Assembly: GCA_002306815.1 (NCBI GenBank)
Contig: DBTA01000002.1
Span: 1 to 24,106 of the forward strand
DNA: 24,106 nt
DNA from: Dehalococcoidia bacterium UBA1328
GTDB taxonomy: Bacteria; Chloroflexota; Dehalococcoidia; Lucifugimonadales; Lucifugimonadaceae
Direction: 5' to 3'
The translations under genes and the position numbers were made by a program. The notes under the pieces were generated by a model. The model was given only the letters and a program-made list of their open reading frames with translations, made no database searches and was not told where the DNA came from. This document shows, one piece after another, positions 15,022 to 23,023 of the stretch. The first letter of the stretch is position 1, and every line of letters begins with the position of its first letter.

Positions 15022-16662
15022 ATGAATGGAACAGAGTTCATCGCCCAGATCCTGAAGCAAGAGGGCGTGACCGAAATGACTTGCTTCCCTAGCAACGCCC
15101 TTATTGAGGAAGCCTCAAAAGTCGGTATTCGACCAGTTATGTTCCGACACGAGCGCGGTGCGATCATGGCTGCTGACGGATACAGTCGCATGAACGATGG
15201 CCAGAAATTCGGTGTCGTGGCAATGCAACACGCAGCCGGAGCTGAAAACTCGATGGGTGGGCTCGCCCAGGCATTCGGTGACAATGTCCCGATTCTGGTG
15301 CTTCCCGGTGGTTACCCTTCTGCTTCGCGACACGTGCGACCAAATTTCCACGCAAGCTCAGCCTGGGGCAGCGTTGTGAAATCTGCAGAGACGATCGACT
15401 CGCCTGCTCAGATCAAAAACGTGATGCGTCGAGCGTTTCAAGCTCTTCGAAACGGGAATGGCGGTCCAGTAGTGGTCGAGATGACTCTCGACATATGTGC
15501 CATGGAAGTTCCACAGGACGCCCTCGATTACCACTCACCTATCGTGAGCAAATCAGCTCCGTCACGAACTGATGTCCAGGACGCGATAAAAGCTCTGCTC
15601 GCCGCTGATCGACCGATGATATGGGCAGGCGCTGGTGTTCTCATGGCTGGAGCTACCGCAGAACTCGCCGAGTTCGCCGAACTTACCGATATTCCAGTCT
15701 TCACGACTATGGAAGGTAAGTCAGCGTATGACGAGCGGCTTCCACTTTCGCTTGGTGCTGGAAGTGGAGCGACCACCGGTCCCGCTTTCGAGTGGATTAA
15801 CGAAAGCGATGTAGTTCTGGGTCTGGGTACGAGCCTCTCCCACAACAACTACACCCGAAAAGTTCCGGCTGGCAAGAAAACCGTCATCCACAACACAATC
15901 AATCCGGAAGAGATCAACAAAGAGACTCCGTCACACATTGGTCTTGTTGGTGACGCCAAATTAACCCTCGCCGCAATGATCGATGAGGTGAAGGCACAAA
16001 TCGGTGAAGACGGTCGAGATACCGGTGTTGCCACCCACATTGCCGAGGCAAAGGCCAAGTGGATGGAGGAGTGGGCACCGCTCCTTAACTCTGACGAAGC
16101 TCCGTTGAACCCTTATCGAGTAATTAACGAGATCAACAAGAACGTTGATCACGAAAACACGATCGTTACACACGATGCCGGCGGTCCTCGTGACTGCATG
16201 GTTCCGTTCTACACGGCAACTACCCCTCATTCCTACATTGGATGGGGCAAGACGACGCACCTAGGATTCGGTATTCCATTGATGATTGGCGCAAAGCTCG
16301 CCGACCCAAGCAAGTTCTGCCTGAACTACATGGGAGACGGCGCATGGGGAATGTCGGGAACCGACACCGCAGCGGCAGCTCGGATGAACCTACCGATCAC
16401 TACAGTTCTCCTTAACAACGGTGGAATGGCGACCTACCCAGGTGGGTTCCCTACCGCTCGAGAGCAGTACGACGTTTCCTACATGGAAGGAGATTACGCA
16501 CAGATCACTGAAGGAATGGGCGGAGTCGGAATCTCCGTCTCTCAACCTGAAGAGATGGGGCCGGCAATCCTCCAGTCTCGCAAGCTGAACGACGAAGGAA
16601 AGACTGTGTTGATCGACGTAAAGTCGAACTACGAGTCCCGCAAGTCGTACTTCGGCAGGTAG
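15022..16662 (+). CDS. Thiamine-diphosphate-dependent enzyme, acetolactate synthase / decarboxylase-like
   Basis: 546 residues with the three-domain layout of the pyruvate oxidase/acetohydroxyacid synthase family. The N-terminal PYR domain contains the catalytic Glu E44 (FRHERGA), which activates ThDP. The middle domain is at about 185-320. The C-terminal PP domain contains the ThDP/Mg2+ motif from G438-D439-G440 to N465-N466 (MGDGAWG ... LLNNGG). By family knowledge it cleaves or condenses 2-keto acids. It has no FAD-site signature I can identify, so it could be a 2-keto acid decarboxylase, lyase or carboligase; the substrate is unknown. The ATG at 15022 has GGAG about eight bases upstream. 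It ends before a double-hairpin terminator and is therefore its own transcription unit. Confidence 0.92.
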   Translation: MNGTEFIAQILKQEGVTEMTCFPSNALIEEASKVGIRPVMFRHERGAIMAADGYSRMNDGQKFGVVAMQHAAGAENSMGGLAQAFGDNVPILVLPGGYPSASRHVRPNFHASSAWGSVVKSAETIDSPAQIKNVMRRAFQALRNGNGGPVVVEMTLDICAMEVPQDALDYHSPIVSKSAPSRTDVQDAIKALLAADRPMIWAGAGVLMAGATAELAEFAELTDIPVFTTMEGKSAYDERLPLSLGAGSGATTGPAFEWINESDVVLGLGTSLSHNNYTRKVPAGKKTVIHNTINPEEINKETPSHIGLVGDAKLTLAAMIDEVKAQIGEDGRDTGVATHIAEAKAKWMEEWAPLLNSDEAPLNPYRVINEINKNVDHENTIVTHDAGGPRDCMVPFYTATTPHSYIGWGKTTHLGFGIPLMIGAKLADPSKFCLNYMGDGAWGMSGTDTAAAARMNLPITTVLLNNGGMATYPGGFPTAREQYDVSYMEGDYAQITEGMGGVGISVSQPEEMGPAILQSRKLNDEGKTVLIDVKSNYESRKSYFGR

Positions 16663-16690
16663 TCAACAGAGAACTTCGGATTTGAAATAG

Positions 16691-16770
16691 TCGCTATCGG
16701 AGCAAGCCTCCGTTAGCGATTTCGGAAGCAAGTAACACCGTCTGAGTGAGATTACTCAGGCGGTGTTTTT
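16691..16770 (+). terminator. Tandem hairpins with T-run after the ThDP enzyme
   Basis: A first hairpin (16691-16719) pairs TCGCTA with TAGCGA and CGGAG with CTCCG. A second (16734-16766) pairs AACACCGTCTGAGT with ACTCAGGCGGTGTT (14 bp, one G-U) and runs into TTTTT. The second is a strong intrinsic terminator. The first may assist it or block 3' exonucleases. Confidence 0.85.
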
Positions 16771-16854
16771 CGTTTAACCCACTCCGTTGAATTCCGATTT
16801 CTGTCCGAAAGTGTGCGAAAGGTTTGATCCCCGGATATTTCGTTGTGCGTCTCA

Positions 16855-16869
16855 AGAACGAATCGTTCT
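16855..16869. promoter_or_regulatory. 15-bp palindrome in the long ThDP-SDR intergenic gap
   Basis: AGAACGA-A-TCGTTCT is a perfect 7-bp inverted repeat around one base. It could be a regulator-binding site. The gap 16771-17290 otherwise has no supportable gene, apart from the structured leader at 17082-17190. Confidence 0.25.
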
Positions 16870-17081
16870 CAACGTGAGAGCAGCTACACCCTACCAACTG
16901 GTACACCAACTGACCTCGAGTGAGGGTTGAACTTTAGGGAGATTCACGGATTGCAGCCCGTATGAACCGCGATGTTACGGTGTTATGGGCGCGGTGTCGT
17001 TGTGGTTATCAGCACTGACAGCCGGTCTAACAAGCGAATCGATTCCCGGCGATTACTCCCAGACACAGGCCTTCTTCAGGC

Positions 17082-17190
17082 CAGCCGTACAGCACATTTA
17101 GGCTTTCCCCCCCCCTCAGGTTTATTGAGCGGCTGGCCGAACAATTTGAAAGCCCTCCTCTCCCGGCGAGAAGGGCTTTTTCTTTTAACT
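17082..17190 (+). ncRNA. Structured leader or small RNA ending in an intrinsic terminator, upstream of the SDR gene
   Basis: GGCCAGCC and GGCTGGCC, 45 bases apart, are perfect reverse complements. A GGCC just upstream of the first could pair alternatively. A nine-C run lies between them. The block ends in a terminator hairpin: AAAGCCCT (about 17149-17156) pairs with AGGGCTTT, followed by TTTCTTTT. The ThDP gene already has its own terminator, so another transcript must begin in this gap. The terminator lies about 100 bases before the SDR start, fitting transcription attenuation or a free small RNA. I match no known riboswitch class. Confidence 0.4.
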
Positions 17191-17290
17191 CTTCGCGCTC
17201 AAAAACCGCGGGGTGATGCTGCGGTTGCGCTACGATAGCGCTTTCTACTCTGACGTCGGAATACCGACTCGATGGCGAAAGGAACAAAGG

Positions 17291-18106
17291 GTGAACAGTC
17301 TCGAAGGCAAAGTGGCGATTGTTACCGGAGCCGGTTCGGTTGATTCCGGGTCTGGCACAGGCGACGCCATGTCGATCCTCTTCGCACGACAAGGTGCAGA
17401 CGTTGTTTTGTTCGACATCGACGCGGAACGAGCGAATCGAACACTTGACACTATCAACGCCGAGGGTGGGAATGCCGCCGTTGTAGTTGGAGATGTTTCA
17501 GTTGCGGAAGACTGCGAAAAGGCGGCGAACACGGCTGTCGAGCAATTCGGCGGACTTCACGTTCTAGTCAATAACGTTGCAATCCTCAAACCTGGAAACG
17601 TAGTCGAGGTCACAGAGGAAGACTGGGACAAGGTGTTTGCTGTAAACGTGAAATCGATGATGCTCATGAGCAAGTACAGCATTCCCGAGATGATTCGTTC
17701 CGGTGGCGGTTCCATCATCAACATTTCATCCAACGAAGGGCAACGCGGACAGGACTGGCTCCCATTCGTCGCATATTCGACGTCTAAGGGCGCTGCGGTG
17801 ACACTAACCACATCAATGGCAGTCCAACATGGCAAGGACAACATCCGGGTCAACTGCATTGCTCCCGGAATGATCTTCACACCTCTCATCGCTCCTCACA
17901 TTTCGCAAGAGACAAGAGACTTGCGAAGAATGGGCGCTCCGCTAAATCAAGAAGGAACTGCCTGGGACGTGGCGAGTGCTGCTGCGTTCCTGGCGAGTGA
18001 CGATTCAAGATGGATTACGGGGGCAACTTTGCCGGTAGACGGTGGTCTGCTGGCAACTCAGTCGCTTTCATTGGTTGAACGATTTCGTGGTTCTTCCGAC
18101 GAATAA
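17291..18106 (+). CDS. Short-chain dehydrogenase/reductase (classical SDR)
   Basis: 271 residues from GTG at 17291, with AAAGGA seven bases upstream. An in-frame ATG at 17213 would add 26 residues of unlike composition and is not used. The cofactor motif is TGAGSVDSGSGTG (12-24), with a longer glycine loop than the usual TGxxxGxG. D42 after the second strand suggests NAD(H). NNVA (94-97), S146/S147 (NISS), Y162 and K166 (YSTSK) complete the catalytic set with N119. C-terminal WITGATLPVDGG matches the family. The likely role is oxidation of a sugar or other alcohol (a glucose/galactose dehydrogenase-like step is possible). A structured leader lies upstream. The CocE-type hydrolase follows after 64 bases, possibly in one transcript. 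Confidence 0.93.
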   Translation: MNSLEGKVAIVTGAGSVDSGSGTGDAMSILFARQGADVVLFDIDAERANRTLDTINAEGGNAAVVVGDVSVAEDCEKAANTAVEQFGGLHVLVNNVAILKPGNVVEVTEEDWDKVFAVNVKSMMLMSKYSIPEMIRSGGGSIINISSNEGQRGQDWLPFVAYSTSKGAAVTLTTSMAVQHGKDNIRVNCIAPGMIFTPLIAPHISQETRDLRRMGAPLNQEGTAWDVASAAAFLASDDSRWITGATLPVDGGLLATQSLSLVERFRGSSDE

Positions 18107-18170
18107 CCCTTGCTTGGTGATCACACACTAAGCGCGTTCTATTCACACTCCAGAACATTAGGAATAAACG

Positions 18171-19871
18171 TTGTCACAGCTTAACACTGAAGAAAATGCT
18201 GCTGTTGAAATGCGGGATGGAACGGTTCTTAGAGCGGATATTTATCGTCCGAACGATAACGGGCGATACCCTGCACTGTTATTGCGTACGCCCTACTGGA
18301 AACAGCATCCCAGATACATCAAGACTGCCAGAGGACTTGCAGAACGCGGTTACACCGTTATTTGTCAGGACATGCGAGGACGATACGACTCAGAAGGCGA
18401 ATTCAGGTGGCAGTTTATGGACAACTCGCTCACTGGCGATTCGGAAGACGGCTACGACACGGTTGAGTGGGCTGCAAACCTGAAATCGACGGATGGTCAC
18501 GTGGGCACATGGGGCCATTCTTACGATGGGTGGACTTCGTGGAGAATGGCCGAACTACAACCCCCTTCGCTCAAAGCAATTCACGCTAGCGGCATGGGAA
18601 CGAAATCGCTGGATATGAACTTTGGGATTTTCGAGACCGGTCGCCGGTTGGAGTGGAGTTACATGATGGCGGCCGACATGCGTCGTCGCTCCGGAGCGAA
18701 ACACGGTCCCCATTACCCCGTGGAAGCCGTTGACCAGTGGCGAGCAATCGAGCGTGGCAAGTGGATCTGGTATTTGCCATTAGCCGACATTCCTGATGAG
18801 ACATTTTCAACGCTAACGCCACAGCTTCAGGCGTATTACAAACATCAACACGTCGAAATGTGGAATTTCGATGCAGTTCATCAGAAAGTGAACGTGCCGG
18901 TAGGGATGTTTACAGGCTGGTGGGATCGTGTGATAGGTACCGTAAAGCAATTCAGCGGATTGGAAACCAACGGTCCTGAAAATCTTCGTGGTCAGCACCG
19001 ACTCGTGGTCGGACCTTGGTCACACATGATGACGACTCTTAATCGCGATCTCGGACCAATCGATTACGGTCCACAGGCCGAAGAAACATGGGAGGAACTG
19101 ATCCTTCGGTGGTACGACTATCAGTTCAAAGGTATCGATGACGGAATAGGTACTGAGCCTGGTGTGAAATTGTTCATCCTTGGTGCGAACGAGTGGACTT
19201 ATGAGCACGAATGGCCGTTGAAGCGAGCCGAGACGGTCCCGTTCTACCTTCACAGCGATGGATCAGCGAACACACCTCACGGCGATGGATATATGTCGAT
19301 AAATACTCCTGATTCGGAGCGACCGGACCAATACTCATATGACCCGCGCGATCCAGTCATGAGCGTGATGGACATTGATGCACAGGCGATGCCAAGGGAT
19401 CAGAAACCTCTCGATAGTAGACAAGATGTGCTGGTCTACCAGACCGCTCCGTTCGAGTCCTGCATGCGATTCGTTGGTTCGGTTGAATTGGAGCTCTGGG
19501 CGGCATCCGACGCCCCCGATACTGATTGGACGGCGAAACTCGTACTAGTCGATCGAAATGGACTCGCTATAAATTTGACCTACGGTATCGTTAGAGCGCG
19601 TTATCGCGCTGGTTTCGACGAGGAACTGGCTCTCGACCCTGGCGTACCGGTAAATTACACGATTCAACTCAATCCTGTCGGGATCGAGATTCAACCCGGT
19701 CAACGTTTGCGTCTTGATGTGTCGAGCTCAGACTTCCCGAATTTCGACCGCAATCACAACACAGGAAAAGATTTCTGGAGCGACACCGAACTTCGGGTCG
19801 CAAACCAGACGGTTTTCCACGATTCTGAGATGCCTTCACGCTTGCTCATGCCGTTGGTTAACGATCCATAG
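18171..19871 (+). CDS. CocE/NonD family alpha/beta hydrolase (peptidase S15 type)
   Basis: 566 residues from TTG at 18171, with AGGAA close upstream. The N-terminal half is an alpha/beta hydrolase: DMRGRYDSEG (67-76), nucleophile S117 in GHSYDG (family form GxSYxG), probable acid D252 (GWWDRV) and H285 (GPWSHM). The C-terminal part, from about residue 350, is the beta jelly-roll typical of cocaine esterase, X-Pro dipeptidyl-peptidase and glutaryl-acylase relatives (ELWAASDAPDTDWTAKLV, LRLDVSSSDFPNFDRN). No signal peptide is present, so it is cytosolic. It would cleave an ester or amide bond; the natural substrate is unknown. In this region it could deacylate a modified sugar or an aromatic ester. 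It follows the SDR by 64 bases. Confidence 0.93.
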   Translation: MSQLNTEENAAVEMRDGTVLRADIYRPNDNGRYPALLLRTPYWKQHPRYIKTARGLAERGYTVICQDMRGRYDSEGEFRWQFMDNSLTGDSEDGYDTVEWAANLKSTDGHVGTWGHSYDGWTSWRMAELQPPSLKAIHASGMGTKSLDMNFGIFETGRRLEWSYMMAADMRRRSGAKHGPHYPVEAVDQWRAIERGKWIWYLPLADIPDETFSTLTPQLQAYYKHQHVEMWNFDAVHQKVNVPVGMFTGWWDRVIGTVKQFSGLETNGPENLRGQHRLVVGPWSHMMTTLNRDLGPIDYGPQAEETWEELILRWYDYQFKGIDDGIGTEPGVKLFILGANEWTYEHEWPLKRAETVPFYLHSDGSANTPHGDGYMSINTPDSERPDQYSYDPRDPVMSVMDIDAQAMPRDQKPLDSRQDVLVYQTAPFESCMRFVGSVELELWAASDAPDTDWTAKLVLVDRNGLAINLTYGIVRARYRAGFDEELALDPGVPVNYTIQLNPVGIEIQPGQRLRLDVSSSDFPNFDRNHNTGKDFWSDTELRVANQTVFHDSEMPSRLLMPLVNDP

Positions 19872-19873
19872 GA

Positions 19874-19987
19874 CTAAGTTGCGCTTGCAGGTGCCCAGGT
19901 GTAATCGTCAGCGTTTCCGGCGATGTCATCGAACGACGTGTAGTTCGTCTTCCATAGTTGTGAATACAGGGCTGGATAGCTATTGGA
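19874..19987 (-). pseudogene. Possible C-terminal remnant of a lost gene
   Basis: On the minus strand, 37 codons between two stops read like protein (YPALYSQLWKTNYTSFDD, then DYTWAPASAT) but lack any start codon and are not continued upstream. It fills half of the 275-bp gap before the VOC gene. It may be debris of a deleted gene or chance. I do not recognise a family. Confidence 0.28.
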
Positions 19988-20037
19988 TTATTGACTTCGA
20001 GAACATGCATTTTTTGCTAATCCTGAATCCACTGTTG

Positions 20038-20058
20038 TGATTCTGACTTCAAGAATCA
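20038..20058. repeat. 7-bp inverted repeat upstream of the VOC operon
   Basis: TGATTCT and AGAATCA flank GACTTCA about 90 bases before the VOC start. A related half, GACTTCGAGAA, occurs at about 19992. It may be an operator or a weak hairpin; no T-run follows. Confidence 0.25.
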
Positions 20059-20146
20059 GTACGCCGGCAGCATAGCACCTGTGGCATACGCGATTAAGCA
20101 GCAATAGACTCTCGGCAGTTTGAATCATTGATCAGAGGAGGTTCCA

Positions 20147-20542
20147 ATGAAATTTCTGGGAGTCGACCACATCGACATCATAGTTAGCGATCTGGATAAA
20201 TCGATCGAGTTCTATCGTAAATTCGGTATGCACCCTGAAGGCACAGTCGATAACGGCGAGACCGTGTTTCTGTGGAATGGCGCCAAAGAGCATCCCGTTC
20301 GCATCGAACTTCACAAGCAGCAAGAAGGTCAAAAAGTCGGAATCGACCATCTCTCTTTCCTAGTTGAAGACCCCGTTGACGCGCAAAAGGAGATTGAATT
20401 TCTCGGTGGAATCGAATTCCTGTTCGAACCGTTCGAGAATCAGCAGTCGGGACGCACTATTTCGAACAGCTACGATCCCGATGGCGTTCAAATACAGATG
20501 TGCCGACCGACTGGTCCGGGCACGTTCAAGAACTGGGAATAG
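20147..20542 (+). CDS. VOC (glyoxalase/bleomycin resistance/dioxygenase) superfamily protein
   Basis: 131 residues from ATG at 20147, with the strong ribosome site AGAGGAGG. Two beta-alpha-beta-beta-beta modules are visible. Expected metal ligands are H8 (VDHIDIIV), E54 (RIELH) and H68 (IDHLSFLV). The fourth position, normally Glu in DPDGxxxE, is Gln here (DPDGVQIQM, Q117). Gln can coordinate metal in glyoxalase I, so activity is not ruled out. The fold serves as glyoxalase, epimerase or dioxygenase; the reaction cannot be named. It is first in a tight plus-strand trio: the ceramidase-fold gene starts five bases after its stop, and a hydroxyacid dehydrogenase follows. That arrangement suggests handling of a 2-keto or aldehyde intermediate. 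Confidence 0.9.
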   Translation: MKFLGVDHIDIIVSDLDKSIEFYRKFGMHPEGTVDNGETVFLWNGAKEHPVRIELHKQQEGQKVGIDHLSFLVEDPVDAQKEIEFLGGIEFLFEPFENQQSGRTISNSYDPDGVQIQMCRPTGPGTFKNWE

Positions 20543-20547
20543 CTTGC

Positions 20548-21921
20548 GTGGACGCTAAGAGCACTTCGGAACAACAACGCACTAAAGCAGGGGCAGCAAG
20601 GACGGTTATCACGCCTCCGGTCGGCTATCCGATGGGCAATTGGGGTCTCAGGCAGGGTGTAGCCAAAGGCGTATATAGGGATATCCACGCACGATGCGTC
20701 GTGTTCGAGAACGCCGCGACTTCAATCGTTGTCATTTCTCTTGAAATAGCTGGGCTGACAACTGAGACCGTCGAAGCGATCAAGGCACGTATATTCACCA
20801 CGACAGGTATTCCAACCGACGCGATTCTTCTCAACTTCACGCACAACCACACATCTCCGGACACGATCGTTTCACTTCCTTCTGAGTGGATGTCCTGGAC
20901 ATCCTGGCTCGCTGATCAGGTCGCCGGATGTGTACTGGACGCTCAAAGTGGGCTGGTGGAGGTCAACGTTGGTAGCGGATCCGGTTCGTTCGATGACTGG
21001 ACCGTGAATCGGCAGTATCCAGAAAGGCCTGTGGATACCGAGTTGAGTGTGATCAAGGTCGACGACGATCACGGCAAACCGGTCGCGCGATTGGTTAACT
21101 TTGCCTGCCACGGGGTCGCCGATGGTGGTCAGTATCTTGAGTGGACTGGGGATTTCGCAGGTGAGATGTCGGCGTGGCTCGAAGATGAAGAGGCCGGCAG
21201 CGTGGCGATCTATGTCCAGGGAGCCGCGGGCGATATCCACCCGTTTGATTGGTGGTTCGGAAATACGTCTTCCGAGCATCTCCATACCCATGAAGACACT
21301 GCACTTCTTGGAACCACCCTAGCGCGAGAAGCAAAACAATTGTTAAGCAATGTCGAAACTTCCCCGGACATTCCTCTCAAAATTGCGGCCGAGCCGGTTT
21401 CACTACCAAGACATCAGGTGAATTGGACCCTCGAAGAGGCAATCGTAAATCGTGCACGACTCACGGATTCACTCGGTGAATACACCGGTGAGACGTGGCT
21501 ACCGGGAACAACAACGGCGAACGCTGCGGAGCGTCATCCTGAGTTGTATGGATGGGGCAACAACGAGGTCAACCTGGCACGTAATCAATCGCTGCCAAGC
21601 CGAACTCTAACGGTGAGAGGTTTTAGGATCGGCACAACCCTTATTTCTGCACACGCGGGTGAGTTGTTCAACGAAATCGGAACCCAGATCAAAGATGCGT
21701 TCCCGGATCGTCGCCCGTGGGTAGCGAGCTACTGTGACGACTACATCGGCTACATATCTACCCGTAAACCGCATGAGGACATCCAGCACGTTCCAGTTAC
21801 AGAAATAGTCGACATGAAGAAATATCGGCGCTTCTACGGTACGACTACGAGTCCATACGCGCCGGAAGCCGGTGAGGCGCTTGTCGAAACCGCTATAAAC
21901 GTTCTCAAATCGATCAAATAA
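20548..21921 (+). CDS. Neutral/alkaline ceramidase-fold (N-terminal domain) protein, likely non-ceramidase hydrolase
   Basis: 457 residues from GTG at 20548, with GGGAA eight bases upstream. An ATG at 20500 in the same frame lies inside the VOC gene and is rejected. The N-terminus AGAARTVITPPVGYPMGNWG, NFTHNHTSPD (H99, H101), NFACHG (H188), GDFAGE and QGAAGDIHP follow the neutral ceramidase domain. A C-terminal AHAGELFNEIG (Glu) and DDYIGYIST (Tyr) match the remaining zinc ligands. In true ceramidases the GDxSPN motif carries the nucleophilic Ser; here it reads GDIHPF, with His instead of Ser. There is no signal peptide, and the length is well below ceramidases (about 650-700), so the C-terminal immunoglobulin-like domain is absent. 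It is probably a cytosolic zinc hydrolase with another substrate. It sits five bases after the VOC gene. Confidence 0.9.
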   Translation: MDAKSTSEQQRTKAGAARTVITPPVGYPMGNWGLRQGVAKGVYRDIHARCVVFENAATSIVVISLEIAGLTTETVEAIKARIFTTTGIPTDAILLNFTHNHTSPDTIVSLPSEWMSWTSWLADQVAGCVLDAQSGLVEVNVGSGSGSFDDWTVNRQYPERPVDTELSVIKVDDDHGKPVARLVNFACHGVADGGQYLEWTGDFAGEMSAWLEDEEAGSVAIYVQGAAGDIHPFDWWFGNTSSEHLHTHEDTALLGTTLAREAKQLLSNVETSPDIPLKIAAEPVSLPRHQVNWTLEEAIVNRARLTDSLGEYTGETWLPGTTTANAAERHPELYGWGNNEVNLARNQSLPSRTLTVRGFRIGTTLISAHAGELFNEIGTQIKDAFPDRRPWVASYCDDYIGYISTRKPHEDIQHVPVTEIVDMKKYRRFYGTTTSPYAPEAGEALVETAINVLKSIK

Positions 21922-21942
21922 TCAGACGCGAATAGATTCCAA

Positions 21943-22905
21943 ATGAAAGTACTTCTGCTTGCCGATTTCGGCGATCCTTACTACCCACCGATTCGAGAAG
22001 AACATCCCGACATCGAGTTCGTCGAAGCCGGATCCGATGAAGAACTTCTTCGTGAAATACCGAACGCTGACGCTGTGTTTGGATACCTCACTTCGGCACA
22101 GTTCGATGCGGCGAAAAATCTGAAATGGATCCAAACTCTCGACGCAGGCATGGAAGGACTTTTCAACGCGGTACCTCAGGTTGCGAACACCGGGATCGTC
22201 GTGACTAACGCCCGTGGTGCCGGTGCCCCGATGATTGGAGAACACGGCGTTACGCTGATGCTCGCTCTTGCACGGCAACTACCACGGTTCTGGGCAGATA
22301 AATCGGCGCATAAATGGGATCAGGATGGTGCTCTTGAGGTCGTCGAATATCTCGGTAACAAGACTTGCGGAATCATAGGTTTCGGCAAGTCAGGACGAGA
22401 GATTGGCTGGCGGGCAAAAGCGCTCGGCATGACCGTCCTCGCGGTAGATGAACAACCCGTCGACGGCGACCCGATTGTGGAAGATGTGTGGGGAGTGTCG
22501 AAACTAAACGGCTTGCTCAGAGTTTCGGACTACGTGGTGGTTACCGCTCCTTACACCACGGCAAATGAAAATATGATCGGCGCAGAGCAGATCGATCTCA
22601 TGAAACCTGGTGCACGCCTTGTCGTCACTTCCAGAGGTCGACTTGTGGAACACTCTGCTCTCGTCACAGCGCTTAAATCTGGTCGTATTGCAGGAGCGGG
22701 ACTTGATACGACTGTCGTAGAACCTCTCCCCGCCGATAATGAGCTGTGGGATCTGCCGAACGTAATCATTACGCCACACATTGCCGGCAACTCCGAGAAA
22801 GAACAACTCGATCAGCGGACGGTCGATATTTTTGCCGAGAATTTGCGTCGTTACATGGGTGGTCAGCCCCTCATAAACATCGTGGACAAAACCCTTCAGT
22901 ACTGA
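21943..22905 (+). CDS. D-isomer-specific 2-hydroxyacid dehydrogenase, second copy
   Basis: 320 residues from ATG at 21943. The Rossmann motif is G146-F-G148-K-S-G151, with D169 ending the second strand (VLAVDE), pointing to NAD(H). The catalytic residues are R231 (VTSRGRL), E260 (VVEPLP) and H279 (TPHIAGNSE). PLPADNELWDLPNVIITPH is the usual C-terminal lobe signature. Its cofactor region differs from the minus-strand paralogue at 2298 (acidic versus basic), so the two probably use different cofactors and are not recent duplicates. The reaction is 2-keto acid to D-2-hydroxy acid or the reverse. It is the last gene of the VOC/ceramidase-fold trio (21 bases after the preceding stop). TTCGAA-tttg-TTCGAA just after the stop is a weak hairpin. 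Confidence 0.93.
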   Translation: MKVLLLADFGDPYYPPIREEHPDIEFVEAGSDEELLREIPNADAVFGYLTSAQFDAAKNLKWIQTLDAGMEGLFNAVPQVANTGIVVTNARGAGAPMIGEHGVTLMLALARQLPRFWADKSAHKWDQDGALEVVEYLGNKTCGIIGFGKSGREIGWRAKALGMTVLAVDEQPVDGDPIVEDVWGVSKLNGLLRVSDYVVVTAPYTTANENMIGAEQIDLMKPGARLVVTSRGRLVEHSALVTALKSGRIAGAGLDTTVVEPLPADNELWDLPNVIITPHIAGNSEKEQLDQRTVDIFAENLRRYMGGQPLINIVDKTLQY

Positions 22906-23023
22906 TCATTCGAATTTGTTCGAACAGCCGACAGTCTGAACCTCTGCCCAACAAAAAGGTGAAGAGCTTATTGAAGTTCAATGGGAGTAGTTTCCGGGAA
23001 CGATATCGGCGTATGCCCTTTTC

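Noticed and set aside
16855..16915. tRNA-like segment on the minus strand (AGTTGGTAG-type D-loop text)
   Set aside because: No acceptor stem or T arm can be formed, so it is not a tRNA.
17213..17290. N-terminal extension of the SDR from an upstream ATG
   Set aside because: The extra 26 residues precede the normal SDR start without similarity; the GTG at 17291 has a good ribosome site.
20500..20547. Ceramidase-fold start inside the VOC gene
   Set aside because: It would overlap 43 bases of a conserved reading frame; the GTG at 20548 is well placed with GGGAA upstream.
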